Shown: positions 13,391 through 25,092 of the stretch, piece by piece
How positions within the stretch are numbered: the first letter of the stretch is position 1
How the letters are laid out: each line of letters begins with the position of its first letter
Assembly: GCA_018894105.1 (NCBI GenBank)
Contig: CM032126.1
Coordinates: 28,866,391-28,930,390, forward strand
Source: Jacaranda mimosifolia
Lineage: Eukaryota > Streptophyta > Magnoliopsida > Lamiales > Bignoniaceae
Direction: 5' to 3'
DNA length: 64,000 nucleotides
Notes under the pieces: model-generated
Database searches by the model: none
Told to the model about the DNA's origin: nothing
Seen by the model: only the letters and a program-made list of their open reading frames with translations
Position numbers and translations under genes: made by a program

Positions 13391-14224
13391 TGATATTAGG
13401 GTGGTTAGCCCAATGGGTCCAACCCAATAACTTTTGACCAGACAAGGGATATGATGCGAGACAACCTAATTGCCCGCTAAGCCCAACTCAATATGGGCCA
13501 ACCATGTCATCGACCAATTTCGACCCCTTTAGGCAATGACCACCACTCGAGTCGACCAAATTATGGTCGACACTGATAGAAGCTATTATATTTGGCACTC
13601 AGCCTGGAAGACATTTGCCAATGACAAAGGGTCATCCTGTCAACCTGAGCTTACATAGATGGCTCGTAGGCAAGTATCTACCTCGACTAGGGAGGTCAAG
13701 CAGGTGCGGCAGCATCTCTGCCGCATTGAATGCCCTGGCAGGCAGTATGCCTCCACATTAATGGAGCATGCCACCATCAGTATACCCTTTTTTCAGGCAC
13801 GCCAGACTAGTGCATGGCTCCTGGGTACTACTTTGTCCTTAAAAGCTGGAGATATCGCCACCTGGAATAGTACACAAATTGGAGAAGACTTAAAGGTCCT
13901 CAAACAAGGACAAGGGCTCTTTCTGTATATCAAGGGCATCATGGACATATCAGCCTCCCCTAGAAGGTTATAAATACCCTATTTTCAGCCTTCCATAAGG
14001 TATGCCATTTTTACTATTCAAAAGCCCTTACTCTGCTGTTGTATATTCTAGTCGATTACATACTGACTTGAGTGTTGGAGTGTTTTAGCCTAGGGCACCT
14101 CAGCTAGGCTAACGTGTGTTGTTGATTGTAGGACTCGAATCAGTTGAATCATCAAACACCAAGATCGACCTCCCCTCTGGTCGACTGGATTGGATCCCAA
14201 CCTAACTTATCCAAAAGTAGTTCA
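13391..14224 (+). mobile_element. Probable Ty3/gypsy (Tat-like) solo LTR
   Basis: This is a block clearly richer in GC than its surroundings. It has a TATA-like TTATAAATACCC near 13968 and, about 90 bases later, GACTTGAGTGTTGGAGTG (near 14070), which resembles the conserved R-region word seen in Tat/Retand-type gypsy LTRs. An ORF of 104 codons (13659-13973) lies in the U3-like part and shows no domain. TG at 13391 and CA at 14223-14224 are my best guesses for the ends, but the flanks TCCTT and TACAT do not form a TSD, so the ends are uncertain. Confidence 0.5.
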
Positions 14225-15473
14225 TACATTTATCGAGTGTATTTACTTGACATGGAATTACATAGAATTGATTGAGGAAGACAAAATTGTAGCAACAAAA
14301 GTATATGTAATTCCTATTTTTGTATAGACAACGTGAAAATTACAAAAATTAATTGGAATTCTAAAGACACATTATTAATTAGAAGTTGCATTTCTCAATG
14401 ATAAACGAATTGTCAAAGTGCTGAATTTATTTTAAGTTTTCACATAAGTCCATAAAATGAATAATGTGATACTAAAATCAAATTCCACTATAGAGATACG
14501 AAGCCTTTATTGGGTTAAAAAAGACTTAACAATAAATGAATAATTAAGTTGCTATATTATATATATGTCCATAGTGCAAGTTTTAAAAAAGTTGGAAAAT
14601 CTAAATAACATTCACAAAATGTTGAATATCCCTTTTCTTTTCTTTCCTTTTTCTAATTTTTGTACCTTTATCTATTTTCCATGCATACATTGTAAGGATT
14701 GAATATTGAATTACCCCAGAATTATAGTATAGTATTTGTGTAATAATTGTAATTATCCTAACATGATTAGTAGACAATGTAGTTAAAGTTTCTTCATGTG
14801 GATGTGTTTCAACACTTGTAATTCTCGAAGTTTTTTCTTGAGTGTCGCTGTCTTCTTATAAGATAATCTTCTTGCTCTTAATACTCGTAGCTTATCTCCT
14901 TTCTCTAGCACAAAAATAGTGTCCTTCTCTTCTACGTTTAGCTTCAATAATAGCTCTTGCCAAATTTTGTACTGATAATTTTAACTCAATTACTCATATC
15001 TACATTTTCTCTCTTTTAATTATACGAAGAACAAAAAAGGTGGGTGCATTTCCATTAGCAATAACATAGGAATCAACAAAAAATATGCAAACATTATTCC
15101 CACCAGCCAATCTAGAATGATATGTACAATTAACATATCTATTATCTGTTTATCTCAATATATTAGGATTAATTAACTTCAAATATTTAAAATGTGGCTA
15201 TGGTGTTCAAAGCTTGGCCCAGAAATCTAACTTTTGATTGATATTTAAAAACAAGTAAATTTTGGCTCTACCTGAGAATGTATGGATCTTCAAATGTCGG
15301 GGAAACCATCTCCTTAAAAATTTTTGAGGATTATAATTGTCAAATTAAAAATTAAATGGAAATGCATAAAATGTGTGTATATAAGCATGAATGTTGAAAT
15401 TTATTTACAACAGTTTTGTGTATTTTGTAGCCTCTTCAAATTGAGTGCATGTGCAACCGAAACTATACATAGT
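14225..15473. other. AT-rich stretch, no gene seen
   Basis: No convincing exon or transposon end. On the minus strand around 14820-15000 there is a basic, Arg/Lys-rich reading that might be further remains of the Helitron protein, but this is too weak to claim. Confidence 0.35.
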
Positions 15474-17295
15474 GTGTAGCCTATCCAAATACTTGATTCC
15501 TCATATGTACTCTCAGCGCCTGCATTTTCTACTAGAAAACAAACAAAAATCAAGACAAAATACACGTAATTCGTGGTCGTCTTGGTAATTCAAACATGCT
15601 TACCCATCCCACAGGCCACAGCTTTGGCATGGTTTGAGATAATTTGTCAGATTTAAGGAGCTCTTCAAAGGGGCAAGGGCTCTAAGCTAGCGTTGATCCA
15701 AAAAGAAGTGATATTTGATTTCAGCATTCAAAAAATTAGCTTGATTATGCTCATAAACAAAAACTGATAGCTCACTCAAAAGCGGAAAAAATTTGTTGAA
15801 GGAAAAATTAAGCACATAAACCCCATATATTGGCTCTAGCAGACAACAAGTGATGATCCAACTGTATGCATTTGGGGTTTAAATTGAGTAATATGAGTTG
15901 GAGGAATCACGAATGTGGCTTAAGTGGCAGATTATAATTATATCCTAATTTTGAGATTCATGTTTGATATGTAAGCGGGCAAATTTGGAACATTTAGAAA
16001 ATGGCATGAGGATTGTCATCTGTGTATAGTAATTTTTAATTTTATCCTTTATGTTACACTAATAATTTTAGCTGACAAAAAATTTGGAGGATAAATTTGT
16101 AAATTTTTTTAAATAGCTCACACTTTAGGGAGAATAACATGCTTTCTTTTTATAATAGTAATAGATAATCATTGAAAAAAATGTGAGTATTATATAAATT
16201 TGCATTATTATTATTTAAAGTAATCATTGACAGTTATTGTCACACATCATTGTTTTTAATTAAGAGAAAGTTTTGAAAACAGACTTTCATTAATATGAAA
16301 CTATTTTGTAATGTTTTAAAAAGAAAATGAAATAATCAATTTGAAATAAAAAAAAATAATATAATCCATTTTAAAATTGGCATTCTCAAATATCATATTG
16401 CTATTTTCATACTGTTGTCTTGATTGCGACTTAGTATTCTATTTTATATAATTGAACCTACTAATATTCTTATTTCCAATGAAGTAATAACAATCACAAG
16501 AACTCACTTTTTCTTTCTAAGCATAAAACATTAATCAATTGGAATATATTTATAATTGAAGCTACTAATGTTCTTACTTCCAATGAAGTAACAACAATCA
16601 CTAGAACTCACCTTTTCTTTTTAAGCATAAAACATCAATCAATCGGAATATATTTAGGACTAGTTTGGTTGAATTTTTAAGTTATCTCATGATTATTTAT
16701 TATGTGATAATTTGTGTGAATTTTTATTAATGTGGTATAGTTTGATTAGCATGATAAATAAACTCATGAGGGGTGACAAGTTAATTTATCATGAGAATTG
16801 CACATACAAACACGGTCTTTTAATATTCTTGTGGACTTGAGTGTTTATTATTACTCCAACGAAACAAATGATAGTGTGGGGGTAAAAACACTATATCCCA
16901 CCTTATCATCTCAACCAAACTAGCCCAGTGTATAAAGTTTCGAACATAACATGATTTTTTTGCATGTTTATGTGGAATAAAGTGATAGGTATACCAGTAC
17001 ACTAATATGCTTATCCTTATCACTACAAAACTTTTTATTATCATTTTTTATTACTACTATTAAGATGACTTATTTATTATTATTAGTGATTTTAACATAA
17101 TATATGTACTGTATGATAAAACTTTTATAGTATTAAATAGATAAAGTATTTATTTATATTTTTTATATAATACTACAATCTTTTATATATAATTTAATGT
17201 ACTTATTTGAACTTTGAAATAAATAAAAAGGAAAATTCATGATAAAGTGGTAGTGAAGTCATACCGCCATAGATAGGCAATAATATACTATAAAT
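15474..17295. repeat. Dispersed ~1.8 kb repeat unit, copy 1
   Basis: This block starts at TGTAGCCTATCCAAATAC and ends near ATAATATACTATAAAT. It recurs at 61425-63575, but there the second part (61425-61953) comes before the first part (62052-63575). It contains a complete MITE (16657-16926). A minus-strand reading near 15700-15860 (ELSVFVYEHNQANF) is shared with the right copy (within 62201-62395). That suggests an old coding fragment, which I do not recognise. The class of the repeat is unknown. Confidence 0.7.
16657..16926. mobile_element. 270-bp MITE, copy 1
   Basis: The ends are GGACTAGTTTGGTTGA and TCAACCAAACTAGCCC, near-perfect inverted repeats. A second copy of the same length lies at 63212-63481, and a 5'-truncated one runs from about 61425 to 61586. 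A related MITE with similar ends lies at 24772-25092. No TSD is clear, so the superfamily is open. Confidence 0.75.
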
Positions 17296-17380
17296 AGTGT
17301 AGCAATGCAGATTATATGGTAATAATTATGAATGGTATTTTACGAAGATAACTGATGTACCCAAAAAAACTGAAATTAAA

Positions 17381-17415
17381 GGACCAGCCTTCATGGTAAG
17401 AAAAAAGGCTGGTCC
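17381..17415. repeat. Perfect 11-bp inverted repeat (hairpin)
   Basis: GGACCAGCCTT at 17381-17391 pairs perfectly with AAGGCTGGTCC at 17405-17415 across a 13-base loop. It stands out by GC content in AT-rich sequence. It lies about 85 bases beyond the end of the dispersed repeat. No function can be read from it. Confidence 0.7.
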
Positions 17416-17929
17416 AAAAAAATAGAACTAAATATTCGATATATATTAGTTATATGTCATATTGATTGAAAAAGTGGAAGAAGATATTTCATTCTTTTTA
17501 TTAACTTTGACAAAGTACTATAATATCATTTAGAAACTTCAATTCTTCAATTAAAAAAATATGATATATTTCTTTTCAATAAGAGATTATTGCAATATCT
17601 TTAATTAATTTAGATTTAGGAAATAAATTAACTACAAATGTGAGCTATGTTTCGGAAATCTTGCATCAACGGGAAAGCATGATGTGCTGCGATTCTTTGA
17701 TCGATTAGTATATTATAAATCTATATATTTCTTACATGACAAAATTTAATAGTATTATGTAACTGAACCAGATATCTAAGTCAATAAATACGTATACCAT
17801 TATATTATGTTTGTAAACTACTAATTCACATGTAAATAAATTTAGTGCTAACAAAAATTTCTTGTTGGACTATCCAAAGCAAATGAAGAAAATTACTTTC
17901 TATTAGCAATTATATTTTTATTTTAAAAA

Positions 17930-18370
17930 AGCTTAAGTGTTATTTAAATTTGCACTGCTCATTTTAAGTAATGATTGATAATGATGGCCAGCTACTGTCT
18001 CATATCATTATCTTAAATAAGAGGATATTTGTGGAAACAAAAATTACATTAAAAAAAAAAAGATATTATTTTGGAACAATTTAAAAACAAAATGACTATA
18101 ATCAATTTAACAAAGAAAAAGAAGAATATAATTCATTTTAAATTTGTATTTTCGAAACAACATATTGCTACTTGGACACTGTTGTCTTGATTGCAACCTT
18201 AATATTCCATTATTATAATTGAAGCTAACAACGTTGGTACTTCCGGTGAAAATGAAAGACAAGCATATATACCTATGACAAAAGAAAAAAGAAGGTGAAT
18301 CATATGTGCTTTAGATATAATAATCGCTAGAATTCACTTTTTCTAAGCATAAAACTCGTCTAGAATATAT
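17930..18370. repeat. Diverged partial copy of the dispersed repeat (like 16180-16660)
   Basis: The order of recognisable blocks is the same as in copy 1: the TAAGTAATGATTGA-like start, TGTTGTCTTGATTGC near 18182, the GAAGCTAACAACGTT block, CACTTTTTCT and AAGCATAAAAC near 18340. Many substitutions make it older than the 61-63 kb copy. The flanking 17296-17929 holds no visible gene. Confidence 0.6.
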
Positions 18371-18705
18371 TTGGTGTGTAAAGTTTCTTTGTGTGTGTGC
18401 ATATATATATATATATTCTAGTGAAATGAATATATAGGTGAATAATTAGTGTTGAATTTATTATTTGTATCATCTTTTAATTCGAGACTAACCGTCCAAT
18501 ACATGACGCTTATGAGACGTGGCCACTCAAGCCAACCATAGCCTTATACGATGCTTTGAGCTATCAAATGTATAAGAAAATAAAGTTGCGCTTCTACTAA
18601 CAGCTGTAACTTTTAGCCTAGTAGTAAGCGCTTCATCTGAATAATTAGAATAGCCTGCTTATCATTCAAAAATCTCTTGATCTCATGTTTACTATTTCTA
18701 CAACA

Positions 18706-18753
<48 letters not shown>
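18706..18753. repeat. (ATT)n microsatellite, about 16 units
   Basis: A pure trinucleotide run, followed by degenerate ACT/GCT triplets. It produces artefact readings of poly-Asn and poly-Ile that are not genes. Confidence 0.95.
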
Positions 18754-18755
<2 letters not shown>

Positions 18756-19053
18756 TGCTACTACTACTGCTCCTACAGTAGCAGCATAGTGACAAGACAT
18801 TTTTTTAAAATTTATTATTTTTATCAATTCGGCAAATTGAGCAAAAAGGAAAATGTATACAAGTCTACGATGTGTATATACATGCACATATATAACTCTA
18901 TTTTCTATAATGTATTTTTTATATTTTTTTTGGGGTGTCTAAAAATTGATTTTAATTCATAATATAAAATATTATTTAAGAAAATTTGATTTGATATTAT
19001 ATTTACGATCACTGATCAATATTTTTAATCACCTCAATCAAATGAGAATTTTA

Positions 19054-19379
19054 GAGCCCGTTTGGTTTTATTTTTGAACTCCATTTTCATATTTTTTTTA
19101 TTATTTAAAAATTAAAATACTTCACTTTTTACACATTTACATTCAATATTATTTTTATTTTCAAAACATATTTTCAATAATTTATATAATTTCTCTCTCT
19201 ATTTTATTATTACTATCTCTCTCCACTTGCAAAACCTATCAAACTAAACATAATTATTACTTTTTCAACAACTTATTCGAATATAAACTCATCTTCAATC
19301 AATTTTTACTAACTATGTTTTTAAAATTTAAAAATAATAAAAATGAAAAATGAGAATTAAAATAAAACCAAACTGGCAC
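19054..19379. mobile_element. Tourist-like (PIF/Harbinger) MITE just upstream of the aminopeptidase gene
   Basis: The terminal inverted repeats are GAGCCCGTTTGG and CCAAACTGGCAC, matching at 10 of 12 positions, and the similarity continues inward (TTTTATTTT). They are flanked by TTA on both sides (19051-19053 and 19380-19382), the 3-bp TSD of PIF/Harbinger elements. Length is 326 bp with no coding capacity. Its right end is only about 104 bases from the first ATG of the aminopeptidase gene, so it probably lies in or next to the core promoter. Confidence 0.85.
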
Positions 19380-19449
19380 TTAATTTTGGGTTGGAGCATT
19401 TATTTAGAAAGAAAGGATCCCCAAACTGGCACAGTGACACTTAAGCATA

Positions 19450-19460
19450 GGATATAAATG
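19450..19460 (+). promoter_or_regulatory. TATA-like box near the aminopeptidase start
   Basis: GGATATAAATG lies 24-34 bases before the first ATG (19484). If it is the real TATA box, transcription would begin close to, or past, that ATG. This is inference only. Confidence 0.3.
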
Positions 19461-19483
19461 TCACGGGAGAGGCACGCGTTACA

Positions 19484-22400
19484 ATGCCCCCCATCATAGT
19501 AGTCTCCACTTCCCTCAGTCTACTCGCTTCGACTTCATCTTCTTGTTATAATAATTCCGGCCGTTTGGTTTTCACAAAATTGCGATTTGGGTCTATCTGG
19601 GATAATTCTTTGACATTCAAATCCCTGTCCTCCAGAAGAGCAAAGAGTATGGCTGACTCAATTGCTCGGGCCACTCTTGGCCTCACTCAACCCAAGAAGA
19701 TCGACCCGTCAAAGGTATTTTTTGCTCTACTAAATTGAAAGATGCGTTGAAGTTGTCTAATTTTTGTTATTTGTTTGACATTGTTCAATCTTGATTGATA
19801 TTTTTGCAAAGTTTTGCCATTTTTGAATCTTGATTTATATTTTTGTATTATAATCTGTGCCTTTTTCTCTAGCCATCTTACTCAGGCACATGTTAATTTG
19901 TTTGTCATGTGTGCATATGTAAGTATATGTTTGTAAGTGTGCATATGTTAGTATGTGTTTGTAAGTGTGCATATGTAAGTATGTAAATTAACAAAAAAAA
20001 AAGTATGTGTTTGATTGATTGTTTGGCTTTGGGATATTATAGTTGTCGCATAAGTAAACTGATATGTTTCTGGAATGATGTAAGATCTCATTTGCTGCAA
20101 AAGAGATTGATTTGGTTGAGTGGAAGGGAGATGTGCTTGCTGTTGGCGTCACGGAGAAGGACATGGAGAAATATGAGAATTCGAAGTTCAAGAATTTGAT
20201 TCTTCGAAAGCTAGATTTGCAGTTAGGTGGATTATTGTCTGAAGCTTCGTCTGAGGAGGATTTTACTGGAAAGGCCGGACAATCGATGATTCTTAGGCTT
20301 CCTGGTCTTGGTTCAAAAAGAGTTGCTTTAATTGGGCTTGAATCGGCAGCATCAGCAAATGGGACTTATCAAAGTCTTGGTGAGGCAGTTGGTATGGCAG
20401 CCAAGTCCGTTCAGGCAAGTAGTGTTGCCATAGCGCTTGCTTCTTCTGAAGGGATCCCTGCAGAATTGAAGCCCAGCACAGCATCTGCAATAGCAACTGG
20501 TACTTCTTCTCCTTCTTGGATTTCTAGGCTTTTGAATTAAACCTGCAACATCTGTTTGTTGCATATTCATGGAATTGAACTAAATAGAATTCTTAAATGC
20601 TATAGGAGTTGCATTGGGGACTTTTGATGATAATAGGTTCAAGTCAGAATCAAAACAGCCAGCTCTCAAATTGGTGGATATTCTTGGTCTTGGTACCGGA
20701 CCTGAGATAGAGAAAAAACTCAAATATGCAGAAGATGTTTGTTCTGGGATCATCTTTGGGAAAGAGCTTGTAAATGCTCCGGCTAACATACTCACTCCTG
20801 GTTGTAGTATTCCATTGTAGTTCTATCCAATTCTTACTCTCACTTTTTCCCATATTAAATTTTGAGGGTTAAACATTATGAATGGTTGTTTGTGCTAATG
20901 GTGATCCTTGGAAATTCAAATTGAAAATAATGTTACTGCATGGATTGGGGTTATAAATTTTCTCATTTTCATACTTTCTTAGGCCCCATACACTCCATAC
21001 AGACATTATGTTTTTGGTGTTGATTTGGCCATCTTATGAGGTAAAATTATTCTTCTCTTCTGATTTTGTTTTTTACATAAATTTCAGGAGCCCTCGCAGC
21101 CGAAGCCTCAAGGATTGCTTCAGAGTACAGTGATGTTTTTTCTGCAAAAATATTGGATGTGGAGCAGTGCAAAGAACTAAAAATGGGTTCCTATTTAGGT
21201 GTAGCTGCAGCAGCTACCAATCCTCCACATTTCATCCATTTATGTTACAAGCCTCCTAGTGGAGAAGTCAGAACTAAGTTGGCTTTAGTTGGAAAAGGCT
21301 TGACTTTTGACAGGTAAAAATACATGTTTTTGCAAATTAAAATTTTTCCACTTTTTAATTGTGAAGATCAAAAGGAGCCTTTTAGATATTTCAGGCATCG
21401 ATTTTTGCTCATGAGCTCTTTTGTCGTGCAAAATCTTGAATATCTGTCTATGATTCAGTGGTGGCTACAATATCAAGACTGGACCTGGCTGTTCTATTGA
21501 ACTCATGAAATTTGATATGGGAGGCTCAGCAGCAGTACTGGGTGCAGCAAAAGCACTTGGTAAAATCAAGCCTGCTGGAGTAGAGGTGGATGTTTTTATT
21601 TCTTGCTACTTTTCAGGGATACATTTGCTTGACTTGTTTCATGTCCAAATTTTCAGTTAATTGTTATTCCTTTTTGGTTTTTTGGTCCATGCTCACAAAT
21701 ATTGGTTATTTTTCTCCACAATTTTGAGATGGGTTAAAAGGAAACTTGATAATTGATGATTTTTTATGCAGGTTCACTTCATTGTTGCAGCTTGTGAGAA
21801 TATGATAAGTGGAACAGGTATGAGACCTGGAGACATTGTCACAGCTTCAAACGGAAAGACGATTGAGGTAATTTCTCCACATCACAAGTAATAGATGCCT
21901 CTTTATTCTTTTCATTTCTTTGTTGAATCATGTCTATTTTTTCCTTCCTGGCATTCATATCCTCTTTCAAAGACAGTATTTTTATGTATTCTATTTTCTC
22001 CATATATTTGTTAGACAGTACTGTTTCCCAATTAAAATTAGTGGATTAGAAATTGTTGTTTATTTGCTTACATTATAAAGATCGAACACAAAACTTAATC
22101 ATTTTTGTCATCTGGCTTGCTCCTTACATTTTGAGCAATAGGTTTCTTTCTTCTCTGTGTTATTATATGGATTCTTTAAATATTCCAGAAGAGAATGGTC
22201 TTCATGTTTTTGCTTCTCATTTACCATCTATAGTTCTTGTTCACGATATTTCCTCTTAAGTTGAATGGATGAATGGAAACCAAAGCTTTCTTTCCTCCAT
22301 ATTTACTTTCCCATTATAGTTTACTTCCTAACTTATAGCTAAAAGTATGTTGCACTAATCAAATGCGTTCATATCCATGCTTTTACTGCACTTGCAGTTT

Positions 22401-24725
22401 ATGGGTGTTGAGATGTTTGTACACCTATTGCTTTGATCAATTGCCTTCAAAAGTTAATTATAAAAATTATTCATTAACGATGTATAATATATTTGCACTC
22501 GAGTATTAAAAGATTTTCTTGACAAGTTTGCATATCCTAAAGTTTGATGATCTGGCATTGCCTCAGCATGGTATTATAGTGTTCGAGGTCTTTTTTAATT
22601 CACCATATGTGCCTTTTCTTAATCATGGATTGGATACGTTTAGAGAATTTTACTTTTGTTCCGATCATGTGGTTATTCTTTGCTTACTTAGAACTCTATG
22701 ATTAACTAGCTGTGATTAGAGAGAATTACAGGAATTAAGAGAAAAAGTTGGGCTTTGAATTCAAAGAATATCCTTTGGAAGAAGTTAATGGAGCCTGACA
22801 CTGTAAAACTTGCAAAAACTTGTGAGATTGAATATTTTTAGTGACTGATTTGAATTGAAAGGGATTACATTGTTTATAGGCTATTAGGCTTAAATGAGAG
22901 GGGATTAAAGAAATCCTTATTCAACTAGGATTAGATTTAACTAATTATTTCATGATCAATGCCTAACAAGGATTCTAAAGCAATAATTTCTGAGGAAATA
23001 AATGAAATATCGAAATAACAAGATTTTCTTGAATTAACAAAGCGCCTCAAAATTGCCAGATAAATGAGAATGATCTCTGATTGTTATTTTCAGATTTTCT
23101 TCTAGCATAAAATTTCAAAGCTGTAATCCATCAGCTTGCTGTGTTACATATAACTGTATTGAATGATATGGCCAGTATGCCTTTTTTCCTTTTCTTAATG
23201 TTATTTGTGTTCATCAATGTTGTAGGTAAACAATACAGATGCTGAAGGCAGACTTACACTTGCAGATGCTTTGGTATATGCCTGTAATCAAGGTGTAGAT
23301 AAGGTACCTAAGATGCATTACTTGCATTCCCATTTTTTGTGGCACAATGTTTTATGATAATCTTTTGCTTTTCAATTGTCATGCCTTGACGAGCAAATAT
23401 ACCTTACTCTGAAATAACAACAAGAACGTAGTAATTCTATAACCTCGTGGGATGTATTCTTATGCAATAGTCTCAAGTCATACAGATGTATTGTTCACTT
23501 TCACTGTTTGAATAGTCTCGGAGAAAAGGCTTAATTTTATGTATTTCCATAAGTAATAAAATCGAAACTTTGACGCCATATTTTGTGATATTTTGTCGGC
23601 TTTTCAATTGTTTCGGCTTTGGTCAAGCAAGGACAGCCAACTCAGGAATGACGAGTAGAACATAGCTATTCCATCACTTTGTGGAGTGTGTTCTTCAAAT
23701 AAGCAATTCTTCCAATCCATTTGTGTTTGCTTATTTTCAACATTTGAATAGTTTCGGAGAAAAGGCTTAGTTACATCAACTTCCATAAGTTATGAAGTCG
23801 AAATTGGATGTTATATATGGGATATTGAATCAGCTAGGTTCTAGTTTTGCATATTCCATGTAATTGTATTCCATTCAGAGTCAAATTGTTTTCTTTTCCT
23901 ACCACAGAATTCAAGGATGCACATGCAAAACCTTTAAATTGTTTAGCTCTAGAATGTAAGTTGTTTCTGGAGTTAAGTTTGAAATTGATTGTTTAACAGA
24001 TTTTTATTTAATGTGTAGATCGTAGATCTGGCCACGCTGACTGGCGCTTGTGTTGTTGCTCTTGGACCCTCTATTGCTGGTAAGTGATTTATTGGTCTCC
24101 TTTTTGACCAAATTGCTATCAATATGTTCATGGGGATACTTATTGGGATTTGAAAGCAATAAAAAATTACATGCAATGTATTAAGATGCCAAGATGCACT
24201 GGAGGACATATTGGGAATGAAAGGAATTTGACTGAAGCGTTAATAAGATATTTACTGATTGCTTTAATAAACAAAAAATAGGTGTATTTACACCAAGTGA
24301 TGAGCTGGCAAAAGAGGTACTTGGAGCATCAGAGGCTACTGGGGAAAAGCTCTGGAGGATGCCCTTGGAGGAAAGTTACTGGGAGTCCATGAAATCAGGA
24401 GTTGCTGATATGGTGAATACAGGTGGTCGTCAGGGTGGTGCCATCAATGCTGCTCTTTTCTTGAAGCAGGTAAAAGCTTTTGGACCTTTTTTCCTGCCCT
24501 TCTGAAGCAACATCTAGTTATTGTTTCCTTGGTGAATATGATTTTATTGCTCTGCAATGGTTGTAAAAATGTAACAAATAATTGCTTCGGTTGCAGTTTG
24601 TCGATGAGAAGGTCCAGTGGATGCATATTGACATCGCTGGCCCTGTTTGGAGTGATAAAAAGAAAAACGCAACAGGATTTGGTATTTCTACAATGGTCGA
24701 ATGGGTGCTAAAGAACTCTTCCTAA
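19484..24725 (+). CDS. LAP: Leucine aminopeptidase (M17 family), probably plastid-targeted, ten exons
   Basis: This enzyme removes N-terminal residues such as Leu from peptides, works as a hexamer with two metal ions per subunit, and acts in peptide turnover. Exons: 19484-19714, 20085-20499, 20606-20800, 21088-21313, 21459-21585, 21772-21867, 23226-23303, 24019-24079, 24282-24469, 24597-24725. All introns are GT-AG and the phases fit, giving 581 codons. Residues 1-55 are Ser/Thr-rich with few acids, as in a transit peptide. M56 (19649) begins [15 protein letters not shown], matching where cytosolic plant LAPs start. The N-terminal domain spans about 80-270 and the catalytic domain about 300-581. 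Metal ligands by family alignment are K350, D355, D375, D435 and E437. Catalytic residues are K362 and R439. NTDAEGRL at 433-440 is the M17 signature. The acceptor before exon 2 (GATGTAAG) lacks a good pyrimidine tract but restores the family sequence [10 protein letters not shown] exactly. The gene appears functional. Confidence 0.95.
19903..19986 (+). repeat. 28-bp tandem repeat, about three copies, in intron 1 of the aminopeptidase gene
   Basis: The unit GTTTGTAAGTGTGCATATGT plus GTAAGTATGT-like sequence is repeated nearly perfectly, with a period of 28 bases. Confidence 0.75.
23363..23830 (+). repeat. Diverged 236-bp tandem duplication in intron 7 of the aminopeptidase gene
   Basis: GCTTTTCAATTGT opens both copies (near 23367 and 23600). 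GAATAGTCTCGGAGAAAAGG at 23510 matches GAATAGTTTCGGAGAAAAGG at 23746. CTTCCATAAGT-like sequence follows in both. The copies have small indels, so the duplication is old. Confidence 0.75.
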
Positions 24726-24771
24726 TCCATCTTCCTTGGTGCTCCAAGAAGGGATGATAACCATACTTGAC

Positions 24772-25092
24772 GGCCTAGTTTGGTTGGATTTTGGTCTTAT
24801 CAAGTGATTGATTTTCACTTGATAAGTCTTATGATTATTATATAGTTTTTAATATGTTTGGTTTGTATGAAAATTTTCTCCTAATCGTATTTGGGCTAGT
24901 TTGTTTCGGCAGAAATAATGCCCTAAATTGGTGTGCTTTCTCATGAGATTAATTATCGTGAGGTTTTGGTTGAGTATATTTATCCCAAGTTTTAAATTTG
25001 TAAATACAGGCCAATAAATTTAATGCAGGGTGTAAGATAAACCCAGGGGAAATGGGCATTATCAAATCTTTTCTGGGCAACTAAACTAGCCC
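24772..25092. mobile_element. MITE just after the aminopeptidase stop codon
   Basis: The ends are GGCCTAGTTTGGTTG and CAACTAAACTAGCCC, inverted repeats related to those of the 270-bp MITE at 16657 and 63212. A third GGGCTAGTTTG word lies inside at 24893. It begins 46 bases after the stop codon, so it is likely part of the 3' UTR or the poly(A) region. No clear TSD. Confidence 0.65.

Noticed and set aside
13659..13973. 104-codon ORF
   Set aside because: It sits in the U3-like part of a probable solo LTR, just before its TATA box; no domain seen.
14820..15010. Further Helitron protein remains on the minus strand
   Set aside because: Only basic-residue richness is seen; no specific motif.
18613..18887. 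ORFs with long poly-Asn or poly-Ile runs
   Set aside because: They are translations of the (ATT)n microsatellite, with no other coding features.
20112..20540. 142-codon ORF treated as its own gene
   Set aside because: It is exon 2 of the aminopeptidase gene read on into intron 2.
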